Source of the DNA: Actinomadura terrae
GTDB taxonomy: Bacteria; Actinomycetota; Actinomycetes; Streptosporangiales; Streptosporangiaceae
Direction: 5' to 3'
NCBI RefSeq assembly: GCF_022751215.1
Contig: NZ_JAICDG010000004.1
Span: forward strand, 1 to 64,000
DNA: 64,000 nt
Shown: positions 1 through 9,293 of the stretch, piece after piece
How positions within the stretch are numbered: position 1 is the stretch's first letter
Layout: each line of letters begins with the position of its first letter
Notes under the pieces: generated by a model
What the model saw: only the letters and a program-made list of their open reading frames with translations
Told to the model about the DNA's origin: nothing
Databases searched by the model: none
Made by a program: the position numbers and the translations under genes

Positions 1-119
1 GCCGAACTGCCGCATCGACAACCCCGTGAAGGTCGGCACCCAGACCCTGTCCTCAGCGTTGATCGCTTGATCCACACCAAGATCATCGATCAAGATCCAC
101 AACCGTTACGGGACAGGCT
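1..119 (-). mobile_element. Possible insertion sequence end with 5' part of a transposase, cut by window edge
   Basis: Read on the minus strand, the stretch begins with GAGCCTGTCCC, a common kind of outer end for actinobacterial insertion sequences, and then opens a frame rich in G/C third positions that runs off the window (fragment ...DRVWVPTFTGLSMRQFG). The plus strand also has a short G/C-biased frame that stops at position 70, so the direction is not settled. I cannot name the family. It abuts the remnant at 121-196, suggesting one element landed in or beside another. Confidence 0.3.
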
Positions 120-120
120 C

Positions 121-196
121 TAGGGTAGCCAAGAGGCCTCCAGCTATGGGTTCTTCCTGGCCGATGAACCATCTACCGGAAACCTCACTGCGTCCG
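121..196 (-). mobile_element. Remnant of the 5' end of an IS5-type element
   Basis: This stretch aligns with the region just upstream of the transposase start of the element at 11.4-12.4 kb. Both read tagggt-gcca-gagg, then a copy of ttcctgg-cgatgaacc, then taccgga-acctc. In the 12.35 kb copy the outer parts form a perfect 13-bp inverted repeat; here it has diverged. No transposase coding remains. It is therefore a truncated relative in the same orientation, immediately 3' of hsdM. Confidence 0.5.
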
Positions 197-241
197 GCTC
201 ATGGAACGCTGTGCCAGCAGCGTTTGCCGAAACAATACACA

Positions 242-1744
242 TCAAGATGGCGGCTGGCCTTTGTTCTGTTCGAGGGCCTCCGCCATGGCGTTGAACTCAG
301 CGAGGGCGGCCGTCAGGTCCTCCACAATCTCGCGAGCGATGACCTCGGGCGGTAGGAGGCTGTCGGCGTCCGCCAGGCTCGGGTCCTTGAGCCACGTGAT
401 ATCGAGATTGACCTTGTCCCGCGCGATCAGTTCGTCATAGGTGAAGGGCTTGAACCGCTCGGTCTCGATGCGGCTCTCGCTCGGCTCGCCGGGCCGGTAG
501 CACTTGACGAAGTCGTCCAGGTGCTCACGAGTGAGCCGGTTCTGTTTGAGCGTGAAGTGCTGGCCGGTCCGGAAGTCGTAAACCCACAGCTTGGAGGTCC
601 AAGGGGCATCGGGCCGGGCCGGCTTCTTGTCGAAGAAGAGCACGTTGGCCTTGACGCCGCCCGCGTAGAAGATGCCAGTCGGAAGCCGCAGCAGGGTGTG
701 TACATCGAACTGCTTGAGCAGCCGCCGCCGGATCGTCTCGCCGGCCCCGCCCTCGAACAACACGTTGTCGGGCAGGACGACGGCTGCACGACCGGGAATG
801 CCGAGCATGGACGCGATGTGCTGGACGAAGTTGAGCTGCTTGTTCTTGGTGGTGACCCAGAAGTCCTGCCGGGAGTACTCGATGTCCTCCCGGCCGACCC
901 GCCCGTCCTCCCCGACGACTGTGATGGAGGACTTGCGGCCGAAAGGCGGGTTGGCGAGAACCACGCTGGGATACATGTGGGACGGCTCGGCCAGTGCGTC
1001 CTTGACATCGATCAGCGACTGGCCGTTGGGTTTGCCGATTCCGTGGAGCAGCATGTTCATCGCTGCCAACCGGGCCGTGCCGTCCACCAGCTCAACTCCA
1101 CGAATGCCTCCACCGACGAGCCGGTCGCGCTGCTCAGGTGTCAGGCTGTCGCCGTGGTGCCGCTGGATGTAGTCGTGAGCCGCCAGCAGGAAGCCGCCGG
1201 TGCCGCAGGACGGGTCGCAGACCACGTCATCTGGTCCAGGCTGGACGCAGTCGACCATGGCGGCGATGAGTTCGCGGGGGGTGAAGTACTGCCCGGCCCC
1301 CGACTTGATGTCCTCGGCTCCCTTGGCCAGCAGTTCTTCGTAGGCGTCGCCCTTAACGTCGACGCCCTGGCTGGACCACTGCTCCTTGTCGATCAGGTCG
1401 ACGATCAGCTTCTTGAGCTTGGCTGGATCCTGGATCCGGTTCTGTGCCTTGCGGAAGATGACCCCGAGCGTGTCCTTGCGCTGCCCGAACTCCCGAAGAA
1501 CGTGGTTGTAGGTGTCCTCCAACGCTTGGCCGTCGGAGTCAAGCAGCGATTGCCAGGCATCCCCCACCGGGCTGAGCGCCAGATCTGGAAAGCTCACGCG
1601 GCTGGACCGCTCGTGCCCCATCTTCAGGAACAGCAGAAATGTGAGCTGCTCGACGTAGTCGATCGTAGATACACCGTCGTCTCGCAGCACATCGCAGTAG
1701 TTCCACAGCTTCGCGACCAGCCGCCGCGTCTCCGAGGTACTCAC
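242..1744 (-). CDS. hsdM: Type I restriction-modification methylase subunit HsdM
   Basis: This N6-adenine methyltransferase is the modification subunit of a type I system; with HsdS it methylates host DNA using S-adenosylmethionine. The 500-residue protein has an N-terminal helical HsdM_N region (about 7-130), the GQYFTPRE motif (151-158), the SAM-binding motif I DPSCGTGGF (177-185) and the catalytic NPPF motif (265-268). Length is normal for the family. It starts with GTG at 1744, overlapping the hsdS stop codon as GTGA, so it is translationally coupled and last in the hsdR-hsdS-hsdM transcript. All key motifs are intact, so activity is expected. The 3' end lies beside IS remnants. Confidence 0.95.
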   Translation of the reverse strand: MSTSETRRLVAKLWNYCDVLRDDGVSTIDYVEQLTFLLFLKMGHERSSRVSFPDLALSPVGDAWQSLLDSDGQALEDTYNHVLREFGQRKDTLGVIFRKAQNRIQDPAKLKKLIVDLIDKEQWSSQGVDVKGDAYEELLAKGAEDIKSGAGQYFTPRELIAAMVDCVQPGPDDVVCDPSCGTGGFLLAAHDYIQRHHGDSLTPEQRDRLVGGGIRGVELVDGTARLAAMNMLLHGIGKPNGQSLIDVKDALAEPSHMYPSVVLANPPFGRKSSITVVGEDGRVGREDIEYSRQDFWVTTKNKQLNFVQHIASMLGIPGRAAVVLPDNVLFEGGAGETIRRRLLKQFDVHTLLRLPTGIFYAGGVKANVLFFDKKPARPDAPWTSKLWVYDFRTGQHFTLKQNRLTREHLDDFVKCYRPGEPSESRIETERFKPFTYDELIARDKVNLDITWLKDPSLADADSLLPPEVIAREIVEDLTAALAEFNAMAEALEQNKGQPPS

Positions 1745-3174
1745 AACAGCGTCTCTTTCTGAGGTGCCTTCTCGCCCTTGCCTCGCCGCGTCCGCCGCAC
1801 TGGCCCCTGCACCACTCGCTCCGCCCGGATCCGTTCGAGCAGTACCGAGGCAGGCTCATCCGCTGGATCCTGCTCCACCAAACGCCCCGCGAACGCCTCG
1901 GTTAGCAGCGACTTCCGCAACTCGTAAGCGCGGGATAGGGAGGCTCGAGCCGTCCGCTCCGCGTTATCAAGGAGCGTTAGGTATTGTTCCGCCTCGGCGA
2001 CCAACTGTTTCTGTTCCTCGATAGGCGGCAGAGGAAGTGGCAGCATCTTGATCTTGGCGAGGCTGATTGAAGCGAGGTTCACACTCTGCTTTCCGTTGAC
2101 CTCACACCAGCGTTTACCGAAGCCGTTGGCGTGCCAGGCCAGCAGCTTGGGATGGAGAACACTATCCAATACGCGAGCACGGAACACATGATTTTGGTGG
2201 ATGCAGCCGGGAATCTGCCCCTCCCAAATCCAGCCACGGCCAAGCTTGTCCCGGTCCCCGCCTTCATTGAGAAGGACATCGCCGGGGCGAAGCTCCAACT
2301 GCCTTGCCTTCTGTGGGGGCACACGAATGTAGGATACATTCGCGAGATCAAGCCGCCCCCTTTGAACGTTGGCGACCCGGAGGTAGGGCACTTCGGGTAG
2401 CGCAGGGTCACTCTGCTTCTTGCTGTCTTTGGTTACACCGCCAACCACCTCGGCTATCTCACTCAGCCGAGCCCAACTCCAGTGGCTCGGGATATCCGGT
2501 AGATCACCATCAATTGAATCCGCTGACGCAAGCTTGACAGCGGCAAAATCGTAATATGAGTCACCCTTAAGTCGCCCCGTGCAGGCAGCAGCCATCAGCG
2601 CATCACGGAACCGATCGATACGCCGAATCAGCTTCGCAACTTGCTCTGTTCCTCGTTCAAGGCGAGAGAGAAGCCCCTCCAGGGCAGCGACGATACGGCA
2701 TTGTTCGGGGGTCGGCGGTATCACGATCGGCAGGCGACGAAGTTGCTGTTGAGAAAGATGCTTGATGGTACTCCCCGTAGAATATGGAACAAGCATCCTT
2801 GACAGGCTCATGTATTCCATTAGATAGCGCAAGTACTTAACTTCGATTCCCGCGTGCGGTCGAACTCGATGGAGCGCTTTTTGGAATGCCATGTATTCGG
2901 CGTCGCCTGCCCATATGGCACAACGGCCCACTTCGCCGCCCTCGCATACAAGAAGGTCACGGGGCTCCAACTTAAAGAAATCCTGCTCCTCGGGCGGGAT
3001 CTCCATGGTCAGGACGTCGTCGAGATCGATCCGTCCCCACTGGACGTTCACGTTCCTCAGGTAGGGAACGGTATGTTTACCGGTGGCCTTGCCTCGGTCG
3101 AGCATCTTCCCGAGGGATGTATCGGCGATCTCTCCAAGAGATGCTTCAGCCCAGCCGGGGGGAAGGTCGTTCAT
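1741..3174 (-). CDS. hsdS: Type I restriction-modification specificity subunit HsdS
   Basis: This subunit chooses the bipartite DNA target for both the methylase and the nuclease. The 477 residues show the usual duplicated plan: a first target-recognition domain (about 1-150), a helical conserved spacer beginning at the LPIVIPPTPEQ motif (about 150-205), a second target-recognition domain (about 210-370), and a second spacer beginning LPLPPIEEQ (about 370-430). Each half starts with the same PYLR-VNVQ-G-DL pattern, which is typical. Its ATG overlaps the hsdR stop as ATGA. The middle of the gene (about 2100-2950) is visibly less GC-rich than its neighbours, as expected for frequently exchanged recognition domains. 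Confidence 0.94.
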   Translation of the reverse strand: MNDLPPGWAEASLGEIADTSLGKMLDRGKATGKHTVPYLRNVNVQWGRIDLDDVLTMEIPPEEQDFFKLEPRDLLVCEGGEVGRCAIWAGDAEYMAFQKALHRVRPHAGIEVKYLRYLMEYMSLSRMLVPYSTGSTIKHLSQQQLRRLPIVIPPTPEQCRIVAALEGLLSRLERGTEQVAKLIRRIDRFRDALMAAACTGRLKGDSYYDFAAVKLASADSIDGDLPDIPSHWSWARLSEIAEVVGGVTKDSKKQSDPALPEVPYLRVANVQRGRLDLANVSYIRVPPQKARQLELRPGDVLLNEGGDRDKLGRGWIWEGQIPGCIHQNHVFRARVLDSVLHPKLLAWHANGFGKRWCEVNGKQSVNLASISLAKIKMLPLPLPPIEEQKQLVAEAEQYLTLLDNAERTARASLSRAYELRKSLLTEAFAGRLVEQDPADEPASVLLERIRAERVVQGPVRRTRRGKGEKAPQKETLL

Positions 3175-6100
3175 GCGGTGAGGTTCCGGTTCAGGTCGGT
3201 GAGGAGGTTTTCAGCTTTGTCGTCGCCGAAGGTGCGCAGGAAGCCGTCGATGCCGCCGCGGTTGGTGAAGGGGGGCTTGTCGAGTTCGGTGTGGTCGACG
3301 GCGGCGTGGGTGATGACCACGTCGCGGATGTGGTCCAGCCACCACCGCTGATCAGCGGTGAACGCGGCTCCGGCCTGCTGTTGCTTCACAAGCCAGGCAG
3401 CGTACCGCTCCTCTACGACGCTGCGGTGCGGTTTGGGCTCTGTGTCCAGGCCGAGCTCGTAGCGGATGAGGCTGATGAGATCGACGGGTCCGTGCTTGGC
3501 GCCGCGCTTGTCAGCCGCGAGGTTGAGGCGTTCGTAGGACGTCCACAGCTCCTCGGGCGTCCACTCGTGCGGGGGACGGGCGATACGTGCCGCCAGTTCC
3601 TTGAGCTTGGCGTAGGCGGCGCGGCCAGGCTGCCCGCTGCGGTAAGCGGCCTCGATCGCCGTGATCTCGTCGCTGTGCTCGGCCAGGTAGGAGCGCCAGG
3701 AGGTGACGACCTCTTGAGCGCGCAGTTTGGGGTCCCGGCCCGCAGCGTCGATGAGGGTGTCGCGGTTGACCTCGTCCCAGTAGATGTCGTGGGCGCGGCG
3801 GATCTCCAAGAGGCGACGGCGCAGCTCGGCGTTCTCAGCCAGCGGCCGGACGGCCCGGACGACTAGAGCATGGACGGCGGCCTTCCCCTCCGGCCCGCCT
3901 TCACCGTACGCCTTTTGCAGTGCGTCGGGGTCGGCGCAGCTGGACACGGACGCGATCACCTCGGCGAGCGGGCGGCCGGCCAGGTTCTCCAGTTCGGCGC
4001 GCTCGTCGGGGGTGATCTGCTTGTTCAGGCGGGCAAGCCGTCCGGCCAGGGTGGATGCCTCGTCTGGGCTGATGGTCAGGTTGCCGGCCTTCTTCAGCAG
4101 AGCCTCGAAGCTGATCTGTTTCTCGCTGTGCTGCACCAGCGGGGTCGCCTCCACGCGCGGGGAGTCGGTGACACCGACGGCGTCGATGATGACGAACCTG
4201 GTCTTCTCCTCCACGTCTGGGGTGACCTGCTTGAGCTCGGCCGAGTCGACGGTTCGGGCACCTCGGCCCTTCATCTGCTCGAACAGGGCCCAGCTCTTGA
4301 CCTCGTTGAGGAAGAACACGCACTCCAGCGGCCGGATGTCGGTGCCGGTGGCGATCATGTTAACAGTGACGGCGATCCGCAGGTCCGGGGAGTTTCGGAA
4401 CTCTGCGATCAGCGCGTCCGGGTCGGCGGCCTTGTAAGTGATCTTCTTGCAGAAGTCGTTGCCCTGGCCGAACACGATGCGGGTCATGTTCACGATCTCT
4501 TCGGCGTGGTTGTCGTCCACAGCGAAGATCAACGTCTTGGGGACGTAGCTGCGGCCCGGGAAGATCTCGGTGAACAGCCGGTCCCTGAAGGTCTCCAGCA
4601 CGAGGCGGAGCTGACCTGTGCTGATGACTTTGCGCCCCAGTTGGGTGCCGGTCCAGGTGAGGTCGTCGTCGAGTTCCTCGTAGCGTTTGCGGCGGGTGGG
4701 GCGGCTCATGATGGGGACCACGGTGCCGCGGTCGATGATGGCGCCTTGCTCGGCGTGCTCGGTCCGGATCCGGTAGACGTCGAAGTCGACGTTGACGGCG
4801 TCGGCGATCGACTCGCGGTAGGTGTACTCGCTGACCAGGTTCTGGCCGAAGAATCCGAAGGTCTGCTTGACCGGCGTCGCGGTGAGGCCGACCAGGTAGG
4901 CGTCGAAGTACTCCAGCACCTGGCGCCACACGCCGTAGATCGACCGGTGGCACTCGTCCACGATGATGAGGTCGAACGTCTCCGGTGGCATGTCGGCGCT
5001 GTAGCTGACTTCGACGACGTCGTCGGCGTCGTAGCTGTCGTAGCTTTCGTCCTCGGCCTCGGGGTCGACCGGTTCGCCGCGCAGCCGGGCGTACAGGCGC
5101 TGGACGGTGGAGATGACGACCTTGGTCGAGTCCTTCATGGCCGCACCGCCGAGTCGCTCGACGTTGTACAGCTCTGTGAACTTGCGGCCGTCATCGGGCG
5201 TGAGGAAGTTGTCGAACTCGGTGTAGGCCTGCTTGCCGAGGTTGTTGCGGTCGACCAGGAACAGCACCCGCCGCGCTTTGGCGTAGTTCAGCAGCCGGTA
5301 GGTCTGTGTGACTGCCATGTAGGTCTTGCCGGCCCCGGTGGCCATCTGGACGAGCCCGCGTGGCTCGTCCCGCACCAATGACTCCTCCAAGCCCGTGATG
5401 GCGCGGATCTGTGCCGTGCGCAAGCCCCGCGTGTCGAGGGGCGGCAGGGCGCGGAGCCGTCCGCGCAACGTGGGGGTGTCGGGTTCGGCGTCGGCTTCGC
5501 GCATCCAGCGGGCCAGCGTTTCGGGCCGGTGGAAGGAGAAGACCGAGCGGGCGCGCGGCGCCGGGTCGAGGGTGTTGGTGAAGTGGGTTTCGTTCGCGGT
5601 GGTCTCATACCGGAACGGCAGCGGAATCCGCCAGGCAGCGAACTGCTGTGAGGCGGTGAGGGTGTCGGCGTAGCGGGCCGACTGCGTCTCGACCGGGGTG
5701 AGGATGACGCCTTCACGCTTGGCCTCGATCACTCCGACGATCTTCTGATCCACCCACAGGAGGTAATCGGCAACGCCCTTGGCCGTGGGTACCTCGCGTA
5801 CGGCCACTCCTTGGGCGGCGAACAGGTTCGTTTCGCTGGCGTCCTGGACCGCCCAGCCGGCGAGGCGCAGCATCTCGTCTACTCGCTGGCGGACCTCGGC
5901 CTCGGTCAGCGGTTCGGTGGCCGCGTGCTGGGCGCGCGCGATGAACGCATCGCGTTGGGCGGCGCTGACTCTGGGTGCGTTGGCGTTATCGGCTGCGAAC
6001 CGGGCTTCGGCGGCAGCCAAGTCCTGCTGGCTCTGCTCAACTAGCGCGAGAAGGTCGTCGCGCTGCTCCAACACTCGGGCGAGTTCTTCTTGGGCTTGGA

Positions 6101-6692
6101 GGCGCGCTTGGGTCTCCGCCTCCAGTTTGGTCAGCTGGCCATCCCGGCTTACCTTGACGGCGGCCAGCCGTTCACGGAGGCGTTCCAGCTCTCGGCGTAG
6201 TTCCTTTAGTTCGGCGCGCTCGTTCGCCGACTCCGGAGCTTCCGTCGTCGGATCGGGCGGTGGCACGAAGCCCAGTGGCGGAGGATCTTTTGGAGCATTG
6301 GTCTTGTGGAACCAGACTCCGAGGTCAAAGCATGTCCGCACGCACGCCAGCGCCGCTCGTACGTTGCCCCAGTGAGTGTGGACAGCCCGGTTCCCCGATT
6401 TACGGACGTCATCAAAATCCTGCCGGACCTTGAGAGGAATCACTCCGGCCTGAGCGAGCGCATTGATCCTGACGGCGTGCGACGCAGAGGCGGCCACGCC
6501 GGTCTGTGTCTGTCTGACCAGCAGCTTCACCATCGTCTCGGTAAACTTTCGTGCCTTGAACATCGCCGCGTCCGGATCGCTGTAGACGTACGCCTCGGCA
6601 GAGGAACCGTCCAGTACGAGCAACGGCTCGTGCTGGAACAGGTAGCCGAAGTTGCGCGACTGTCCTGCCAGCTCTTCGATCGGGTCGACCAT
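3171..6692 (-). CDS. hsdR: Type I restriction endonuclease subunit HsdR
   Basis: This is the ATP-dependent DNA translocase and nuclease subunit. The 1173-residue protein has an N-terminal DUF4145-like helical region, a long coiled coil (about 155-235), a PD-(D/E)xK nuclease core with ADYLLWV and IEAK around 305-323, Walker A MATGAGKTY near 450, the DEAD-box-like DECHRS near 580, and a long C-terminal helicase and helical part. Length and order fit the EcoAI-like (type IB) group. It is the first gene of the three-gene operon, starts at ATG 6692 after a weak GAGGG, and is divergent from the GIY-YIG gene. No break is visible. Confidence 0.94.
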   Translation of the reverse strand: MVDPIEELAGQSRNFGYLFQHEPLLVLDGSSAEAYVYSDPDAAMFKARKFTETMVKLLVRQTQTGVAASASHAVRINALAQAGVIPLKVRQDFDDVRKSGNRAVHTHWGNVRAALACVRTCFDLGVWFHKTNAPKDPPPLGFVPPPDPTTEAPESANERAELKELRRELERLRERLAAVKVSRDGQLTKLEAETQARLQAQEELARVLEQRDDLLALVEQSQQDLAAAEARFAADNANAPRVSAAQRDAFIARAQHAATEPLTEAEVRQRVDEMLRLAGWAVQDASETNLFAAQGVAVREVPTAKGVADYLLWVDQKIVGVIEAKREGVILTPVETQSARYADTLTASQQFAAWRIPLPFRYETTANETHFTNTLDPAPRARSVFSFHRPETLARWMREADAEPDTPTLRGRLRALPPLDTRGLRTAQIRAITGLEESLVRDEPRGLVQMATGAGKTYMAVTQTYRLLNYAKARRVLFLVDRNNLGKQAYTEFDNFLTPDDGRKFTELYNVERLGGAAMKDSTKVVISTVQRLYARLRGEPVDPEAEDESYDSYDADDVVEVSYSADMPPETFDLIIVDECHRSIYGVWRQVLEYFDAYLVGLTATPVKQTFGFFGQNLVSEYTYRESIADAVNVDFDVYRIRTEHAEQGAIIDRGTVVPIMSRPTRRKRYEELDDDLTWTGTQLGRKVISTGQLRLVLETFRDRLFTEIFPGRSYVPKTLIFAVDDNHAEEIVNMTRIVFGQGNDFCKKITYKAADPDALIAEFRNSPDLRIAVTVNMIATGTDIRPLECVFFLNEVKSWALFEQMKGRGARTVDSAELKQVTPDVEEKTRFVIIDAVGVTDSPRVEATPLVQHSEKQISFEALLKKAGNLTISPDEASTLAGRLARLNKQITPDERAELENLAGRPLAEVIASVSSCADPDALQKAYGEGGPEGKAAVHALVVRAVRPLAENAELRRRLLEIRRAHDIYWDEVNRDTLIDAAGRDPKLRAQEVVTSWRSYLAEHSDEITAIEAAYRSGQPGRAAYAKLKELAARIARPPHEWTPEELWTSYERLNLAADKRGAKHGPVDLISLIRYELGLDTEPKPHRSVVEERYAAWLVKQQQAGAAFTADQRWWLDHIRDVVITHAAVDHTELDKPPFTNRGGIDGFLRTFGDDKAENLLTDLNRNLTA

Positions 6693-6937
6693 GTACCCTC
6701 ATTCCGCATCTGGACGTTGCGAAGAACATCGCAGAATATCTAATTCTGCCGCCTCTTCCCAGAGGTTTGCGGGAGCCAGTCGAACAAGGTTGCAGCATGC
6801 GAGAGCACGCGACAGGTCAACGGCTCTGTGAGCCACCTGCCGCCGTTCCCTTGGAAGGAGGAGGCAGGAGATCCGAGCAGCGGCGCCGCCCTCCCCTCGG
6901 CGCCCGTACGATGCTCGCAAAGAGCTTGGAGGGAAGG

Positions 6938-7801
6938 TTGAAGATCGGTGCTGGTGACAGCCTGTCGGCAAGTGTGGTCATCCCTGACTCAGCCCAGGAC
7001 CCGATCGAGGTCTACATCGATCACGTCGCCCTGTGCGTAGCCGTCGTGGAGCGCAACGGCGTCAGATCGCTCGGCTCCGACTGGGACGTACCGGGCGTCT
7101 ACGTGCTTCTTGACCCTGCAAGCCAGGACGGGACGTGGGGTGGCTACGTCGGCAAGGCTCCCGCAGGCATCAAGTCTCGGCTGTCGACTCACCTCAGCCA
7201 GAAAGATCATTGGTCCCGCGCGGTACTTGTCCGCAGGGACACCAAGTACGGGTTCCACTCGGCTCAAGTCGGGTGGCTGGAAGGACGCCTGTACGACCTG
7301 TTGCAGGCGGCCACGAACGCCCGCCTCCACAACATCCGGCGCCCGATCGACGAGACGCTGCCGCCACACGATCGCCAGATGCTCGAATCCTGCGTCATGC
7401 CGTTCGTCCGCGTCCTGCGCCTTCTCGGCTACGACCCGACGCACCCAACGCCGCCACGAGGACACGAGTCGGCAGTCCCGCCCGCCCGAACACCGGCTGC
7501 GGCCAGCAAACCTGCGAGACGAGTGATTCGAGGCACGGTGCAAGATCTTCTAAGCGCTGGCCTGCTTCAAGCACACGCGAAACTGGTCTCCACCAGCAGC
7601 GCTTGGCCAGCCGAGGCGACGGTCCTGCCGGACGGCCGCATCGAGTATGACGAACGCTCCTTCAACAGCCCGTCGGGCGCGGCGGACTATGTCACCAGCG
7701 GGTCCGTAAACGGTTGGTCCTTCTGGGCGGCAGAGACCGAAACCGGCAGAGTCACCCTCGCTACCCTCCGCCAGCGCCTCAACACGTCATCCACAGACTG
7801 A
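6938..7801 (+). CDS. GIY-YIG nuclease with C-terminal RAMA-like (DUF4357-like) domain
   Basis: Residues 53-120 carry a GIY-YIG signature: GVYVLL (53-58), YVGKA (70-74), Arg81 and the metal-binding Glu115 in GWLEGRL. The last ~80 residues (LLSAGLL, KLV, LPDGRI, SPSGAAD, VNGWSFW) match the RAMA/DUF4357 pattern, which is thought to read modified DNA. I chose TTG 6938 because GGAGG lies five bases upstream (6928-6932); ATG 6911 and 6767 are alternatives without such a site. It is divergent from hsdR, about 245 bp away. By family knowledge the fusion suggests a modification-sensing nuclease; that it restricts modified DNA is inference. Confidence 0.8.
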   Translation: MKIGAGDSLSASVVIPDSAQDPIEVYIDHVALCVAVVERNGVRSLGSDWDVPGVYVLLDPASQDGTWGGYVGKAPAGIKSRLSTHLSQKDHWSRAVLVRRDTKYGFHSAQVGWLEGRLYDLLQAATNARLHNIRRPIDETLPPHDRQMLESCVMPFVRVLRLLGYDPTHPTPPRGHESAVPPARTPAAASKPARRVIRGTVQDLLSAGLLQAHAKLVSTSSAWPAEATVLPDGRIEYDERSFNSPSGAADYVTSGSVNGWSFWAAETETGRVTLATLRQRLNTSSTD

Positions 7802-8018
7802 CCCTTTTTCTTCCTCGGGTGGTTTCGTGGTTCTCCAGCACGGCAATCACCTTGACCAGGTGGCCGGCCTTGCTGGGACTGAAGCGCGCCGGTTCGGTGG
7901 AGGCTCTGATGTGCCTCGCCGCCCGGAGCGACATCCGGGCCACCAGCTTTTACCACTCAGCAAAACCAAACAACGATCAGGCCGCTACATAACCCCGTCG
8001 GCGCCGTGAAAATCGAGG

Positions 8019-8855
8019 CTAAGGTTTTCTGCTGCGCCTCTTTTGCTTTTGCTTAAAAATGTCACTCCAGAGATTTCGCCCAGCCCAGCGAATTCCTATG
8101 GAAGTTGCCACTATGGCCGATGCTGCAAGCATGAGGTCGAGGGGAAGTTGAACAAGAAGAACTGGCCACGGATTGCTGCTCTTGGCGTTAAGTATCTGGG
8201 ATATCAGGAGTAGGCATACTGCCCCTACGATCACTTTGATCGCAAGCTCAATGGGAACCTTAGTTGAATACTCTCTAAGTGCCGCTCCCTTGAGAGTGCT
8301 GTGACACTCGATGGTTGCTTCGCCATCAACCATGGCGGTTATCACGATACCCTGCCTCTTGCCGATTAGATCGGGCCCGAGCAAGACGCGCGTCCCGTCG
8401 GCGGTCACGTTCTGCGGAGGTGGAGAAGAGGGGGACCGCACTTCGATGCCAATGATGGAAATTACTCGAGTATTAAGCTCAAAGACGATCGGTCGATCAT
8501 TATCATACGAGTCACTGGGAAAATCAGCGTCACCGGACATTAGTCCGATTTTTATTATTCGAGGGTCCTCGATTTCTTGATCCTGAAATAAGACCTTGAG
8601 TTCTCCTTTGTCTTTCACTTCCTCTGCTATCAGCTTTGGGGTTGCGGTCATTCCATACAGGAGTTGTCGCTTAGGAAGGATCGGGCGGTATCTGTTGAGT
8701 ATCGCAATAATTAGCGAAATAGTTGCCGCGACGGCCGCGACGGCGCCCAGGATGACCGTTATCTTTGGTGCTCCTTGGACTGCCTGCAGCGCATAGGTGT
8801 CGATCACGGATCCAAGTAAATCAGCAAGTATCCTTAGCAGGTGCAGTGAACCCAT
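8019..8855 (-). CDS. Membrane protein of unknown function
   Basis: I do not recognise this 278-residue protein. It has a membrane segment near residues 33-52, a soluble, probably beta-rich middle of about 150 residues, and two further membrane segments near 205-222 and 230-255, ending in a very basic KQKQKRRSRKP tail. The gene is AT-rich compared with its neighbours, and uses many A/T-ending codons, which suggests recent transfer. It sits between the restriction cluster and an IS remnant and may be a further defence component, but nothing in the sequence shows that. Confidence 0.65.
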   Translation of the reverse strand: MGSLHLLRILADLLGSVIDTYALQAVQGAPKITVILGAVAAVAATISLIIAILNRYRPILPKRQLLYGMTATPKLIAEEVKDKGELKVLFQDQEIEDPRIIKIGLMSGDADFPSDSYDNDRPIVFELNTRVISIIGIEVRSPSSPPPQNVTADGTRVLLGPDLIGKRQGIVITAMVDGEATIECHSTLKGAALREYSTKVPIELAIKVIVGAVCLLLISQILNAKSSNPWPVLLVQLPLDLMLAASAIVATSIGIRWAGRNLWSDIFKQKQKRRSRKP

Positions 8856-8984
8856 TTCTTCCCTGCGGCGGCAGTCCGCTGGTCACAGTGTGATCGCGAT
8901 GCATCGGTTGGGGCCCGAGGCAGAGAGACCCCTGGTAGACGGGTTGATCACCACAATCGCGTTGTCTGAACCAGAGGTCTCTAC

Positions 8985-9062
8985 GTTTTTTTCGACGGGG
9001 CTGGCCTGGACCTGTCACGTTCAACGCTGAACTATGTCGCCGGACTGATGAACGTGCAGGTC
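8985..9062 (+). pseudogene. Scrap of an IS transposase N-terminus in a long non-coding gap
   Basis: The plus strand here reads FFDGAGLDLSRSTLNYVAGL, close to the LSR-TLNYVAG opening of a group of actinobacterial IS5-type transposases. Nothing recognisable follows, so it is a short fossil. The rest of 8856-9293 shows no credible gene: the overlapping frames there are short, on both strands, and look like antisense shadows. Confidence 0.3.
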
Positions 9063-9293
9063 ATCGGCAGCTCTGGACGGCGCGATCTTGCGGATGTCTT
9101 TAGTCGCCGCACCCAACACCCCGACCTGCCCACCCTGAACAGCGAGCACCTGGCCCAACTCCCTGGCCCACCACCTCCCCGGCTGACCCGTCGTAGCCGT
9201 AAAGATTCCAGAGTCCGGAATCCGGAGCGTTGCCCGCCCCACAGAAACCCGATCCAGGCGCCGCGCTCACTACTTGGCCGGACTGGCCAGCCC

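Noticed and set aside
3870..5381. 503-codon plus frame opposite hsdR
   Set aside because: Antisense shadow rich in Val/Gly/Asp; hsdR motifs are on the other strand.
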